A stretch of 5,495 nucleotides of DNA from an uncultured bacterium. Lineage in GTDB: Bacteria; Patescibacteriota; Minisyncoccia; Phycocordibacterales; GWA1-40-21. The notes beneath the pieces were generated by a model that was not told the DNA's origin, did not search any database, and saw only the letters and a program-made list of their open reading frames with translations. Below are positions 4,975 through 5,495 of the stretch, piece by piece. The translations under genes were made by a program, and so were the position numbers. How positions within the stretch are numbered: the stretch's first letter is position 1; each line of letters begins with the position of its first letter. The stretch is from NCBI GenBank assembly GCA_903868205.1, contig CAIPUJ010000086.1, positions 1 through 5,495 of the forward strand. The letters run 5' to 3'.

Positions 4975-5495
4975 ATGAGAAATGAAAAAAGTTTTGTAAT
5001 TATAAAACCAGATGGAATACAAAGATCTCTTGTCGGTACTATTGTAGAAAGATTTGAAAGAGTTGGTCTTAAGATCGTCGCTCTTAAGATGATTATTCCT
5101 ACAAAAGATCAAGTAAGAAAACACTACACAGTAGATCCAGAATGGATAAGAAAAGTTGGAGAAAAATCTATAGCTGTATATGAGAAAAAGGGAATGGTTC
5201 CTCCAACAAATAATCCTGTTGAGATCGGTGAAAAAGTTTTAGAAAATCTTACAAAATATATGTCTAGCGGACCAGTACTTGCTATGGTACTTCAAGGAGT
5301 ACATGCTGTCGGTATTGTAAGAAAAATAGTTGGTGGTACAGAACCTCTTACTTCAGATGTTGGTACAATAAGAGGGGACTATGTTTTGGATTCATATCAG
5401 ATTTCAGACACAGATGGTAGACCGATAAGAAATCTAATTCATGCTTCTGGAAATGTTGATGAAGCAAACGCGGAAATAAATCTTTGGTTTAAAGA
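4975..5495 (+). CDS. ndk: Nucleoside diphosphate kinase with an internal insertion (3' end outside window)
   Basis: NDK moves the gamma phosphate between nucleoside triphosphates and diphosphates through a phosphohistidine. The 173 visible codons include K11 in VIIKPDG, HY at 50-51, SGPVLAMVLQG at 98-108, GTIRGDY at 130-136 and the active-site segment N153-L-I-H156-A-S158. H156 is the catalytic histidine; the usual NxxHGSD reads NLIHASG here. Between Y51 and YMSSGP (95-100) there are about 25-28 residues more than in the common 140-150-aa bacterial enzyme, which explains the length; similar long forms are, as I recall, usual in CPR bacteria. ATG at 4975 is the only possible start, because TAA lies directly before it in frame. 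The reading frame is open at the window end, with probably few residues missing. The leader is the repeat module 4744-4975, shared with the kinase gene at 407. Confidence 0.93.
   Translation, partial: MRNEKSFVIIKPDGIQRSLVGTIVERFERVGLKIVALKMIIPTKDQVRKHYTVDPEWIRKVGEKSIAVYEKKGMVPPTNNPVEIGEKVLENLTKYMSSGPVLAMVLQGVHAVGIVRKIVGGTEPLTSDVGTIRGDYVLDSYQISDTDGRPIRNLIHASGNVDEANAEINLWFK

Larger units (their letters stand above)
4744..4975. mobile_element. Module 3: single-copy MITE-like element between the ATPase gene and ndk
   Basis: This 232-bp noncoding element is homologous to module 2. Its left arm (4744-4768, beginning TTCACCC and ending TTTTTACTAAT) is complementary to its right arm (4951-4975, ATTAGTAAAAA to GGGTAAA). 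The inner arms CATTATGCA (4770-4778) and TGCATAATG (4853-4861) are perfect. AAAAAAAGTT (4863-4872) and a hairpin (4914-4947) follow in the same order as in module 2. It fills the entire intergenic gap: it begins right after the TAG stop and its last A is the A of the ndk ATG. No matching direct repeat is seen (TTTAG left, TGAGA right), so this copy gives no insertion footprint; the flank may have decayed or the ends may come from different copies. Confidence 0.6.

Noticed and set aside
56..4975. The repeats as a CRISPR array
   Set aside because: The repeats are inverted pairs in two separate loci with homologous interiors, not regularly spaced direct repeats with unique spacers.
4739..4980. 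Target-site duplication around module 3
   Set aside because: The five bases on the left (TTTAG) and right (TGAGA) do not match, and shifting the boundary by a few bases does not help.

Overview
The window looks like a piece of chromosome from a small-genome, AT-rich bacterium, most likely Patescibacteria (CPR, Parcubacteria-like). The basis is the low GC content, the use of the standard code (no in-frame TGA), a short-lid adenylate-kinase-like protein, a TraD/HerA-type ATPase of a kind common in CPR genomes, and an NDK with an internal insertion. This placement is an inference from protein style, not from a search.

Layout: 1-21 is a strong hairpin with a T-rich tail, probably the terminator of a gene to the left. 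Positions 56-407 are a composite inverted-repeat element ending exactly at the start of an adenylate-kinase-like gene (407-1033). A 63-bp gap with a perfect palindrome and a promoter leads to map (GTG start at 1097, end 1867). A hairpin (1871-1895) and a second promoter precede a 931-aa VirD4/TraD-like ATPase (1948-4743). A second copy of the inverted-repeat element (4744-4975) fills the whole gap to ndk (4975 to beyond the window end). The adk-map order is that of the tail of the bacterial spc ribosomal-protein operon (secY-adk-map-infA), here followed by a DNA-transfer-type ATPase.

The most interesting content is the repeated element. Three related modules (56-194, 191-407, 4744-4975) share outer inverted repeats that begin TTCACCC or a variant and end GGGTAAA. 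In the two full-length modules the right end supplies the A of the downstream ATG, and both downstream genes are nucleotide kinases. The composite copy is flanked by an exact 5-bp direct repeat (TGTTA). Removing it in silico restores an AGGA ribosome-binding site 7 nt ahead of an in-frame TTG start for the same protein, which is strong evidence for insertion. Paired arms also differ between copies in compensating ways, and both full-length modules keep two mutually exclusive pairings (a hairpin with a U-run, and an A-tract/U-tract pairing) that resemble a transcription attenuator. The element may therefore be a small mobile element that acts as the 5' leader of the two kinase genes.

In contrast, map and the ATPase gene have promoter-like sequences whose -10 boxes lie 7-9 nt before the start codon, suggesting leaderless mRNAs.
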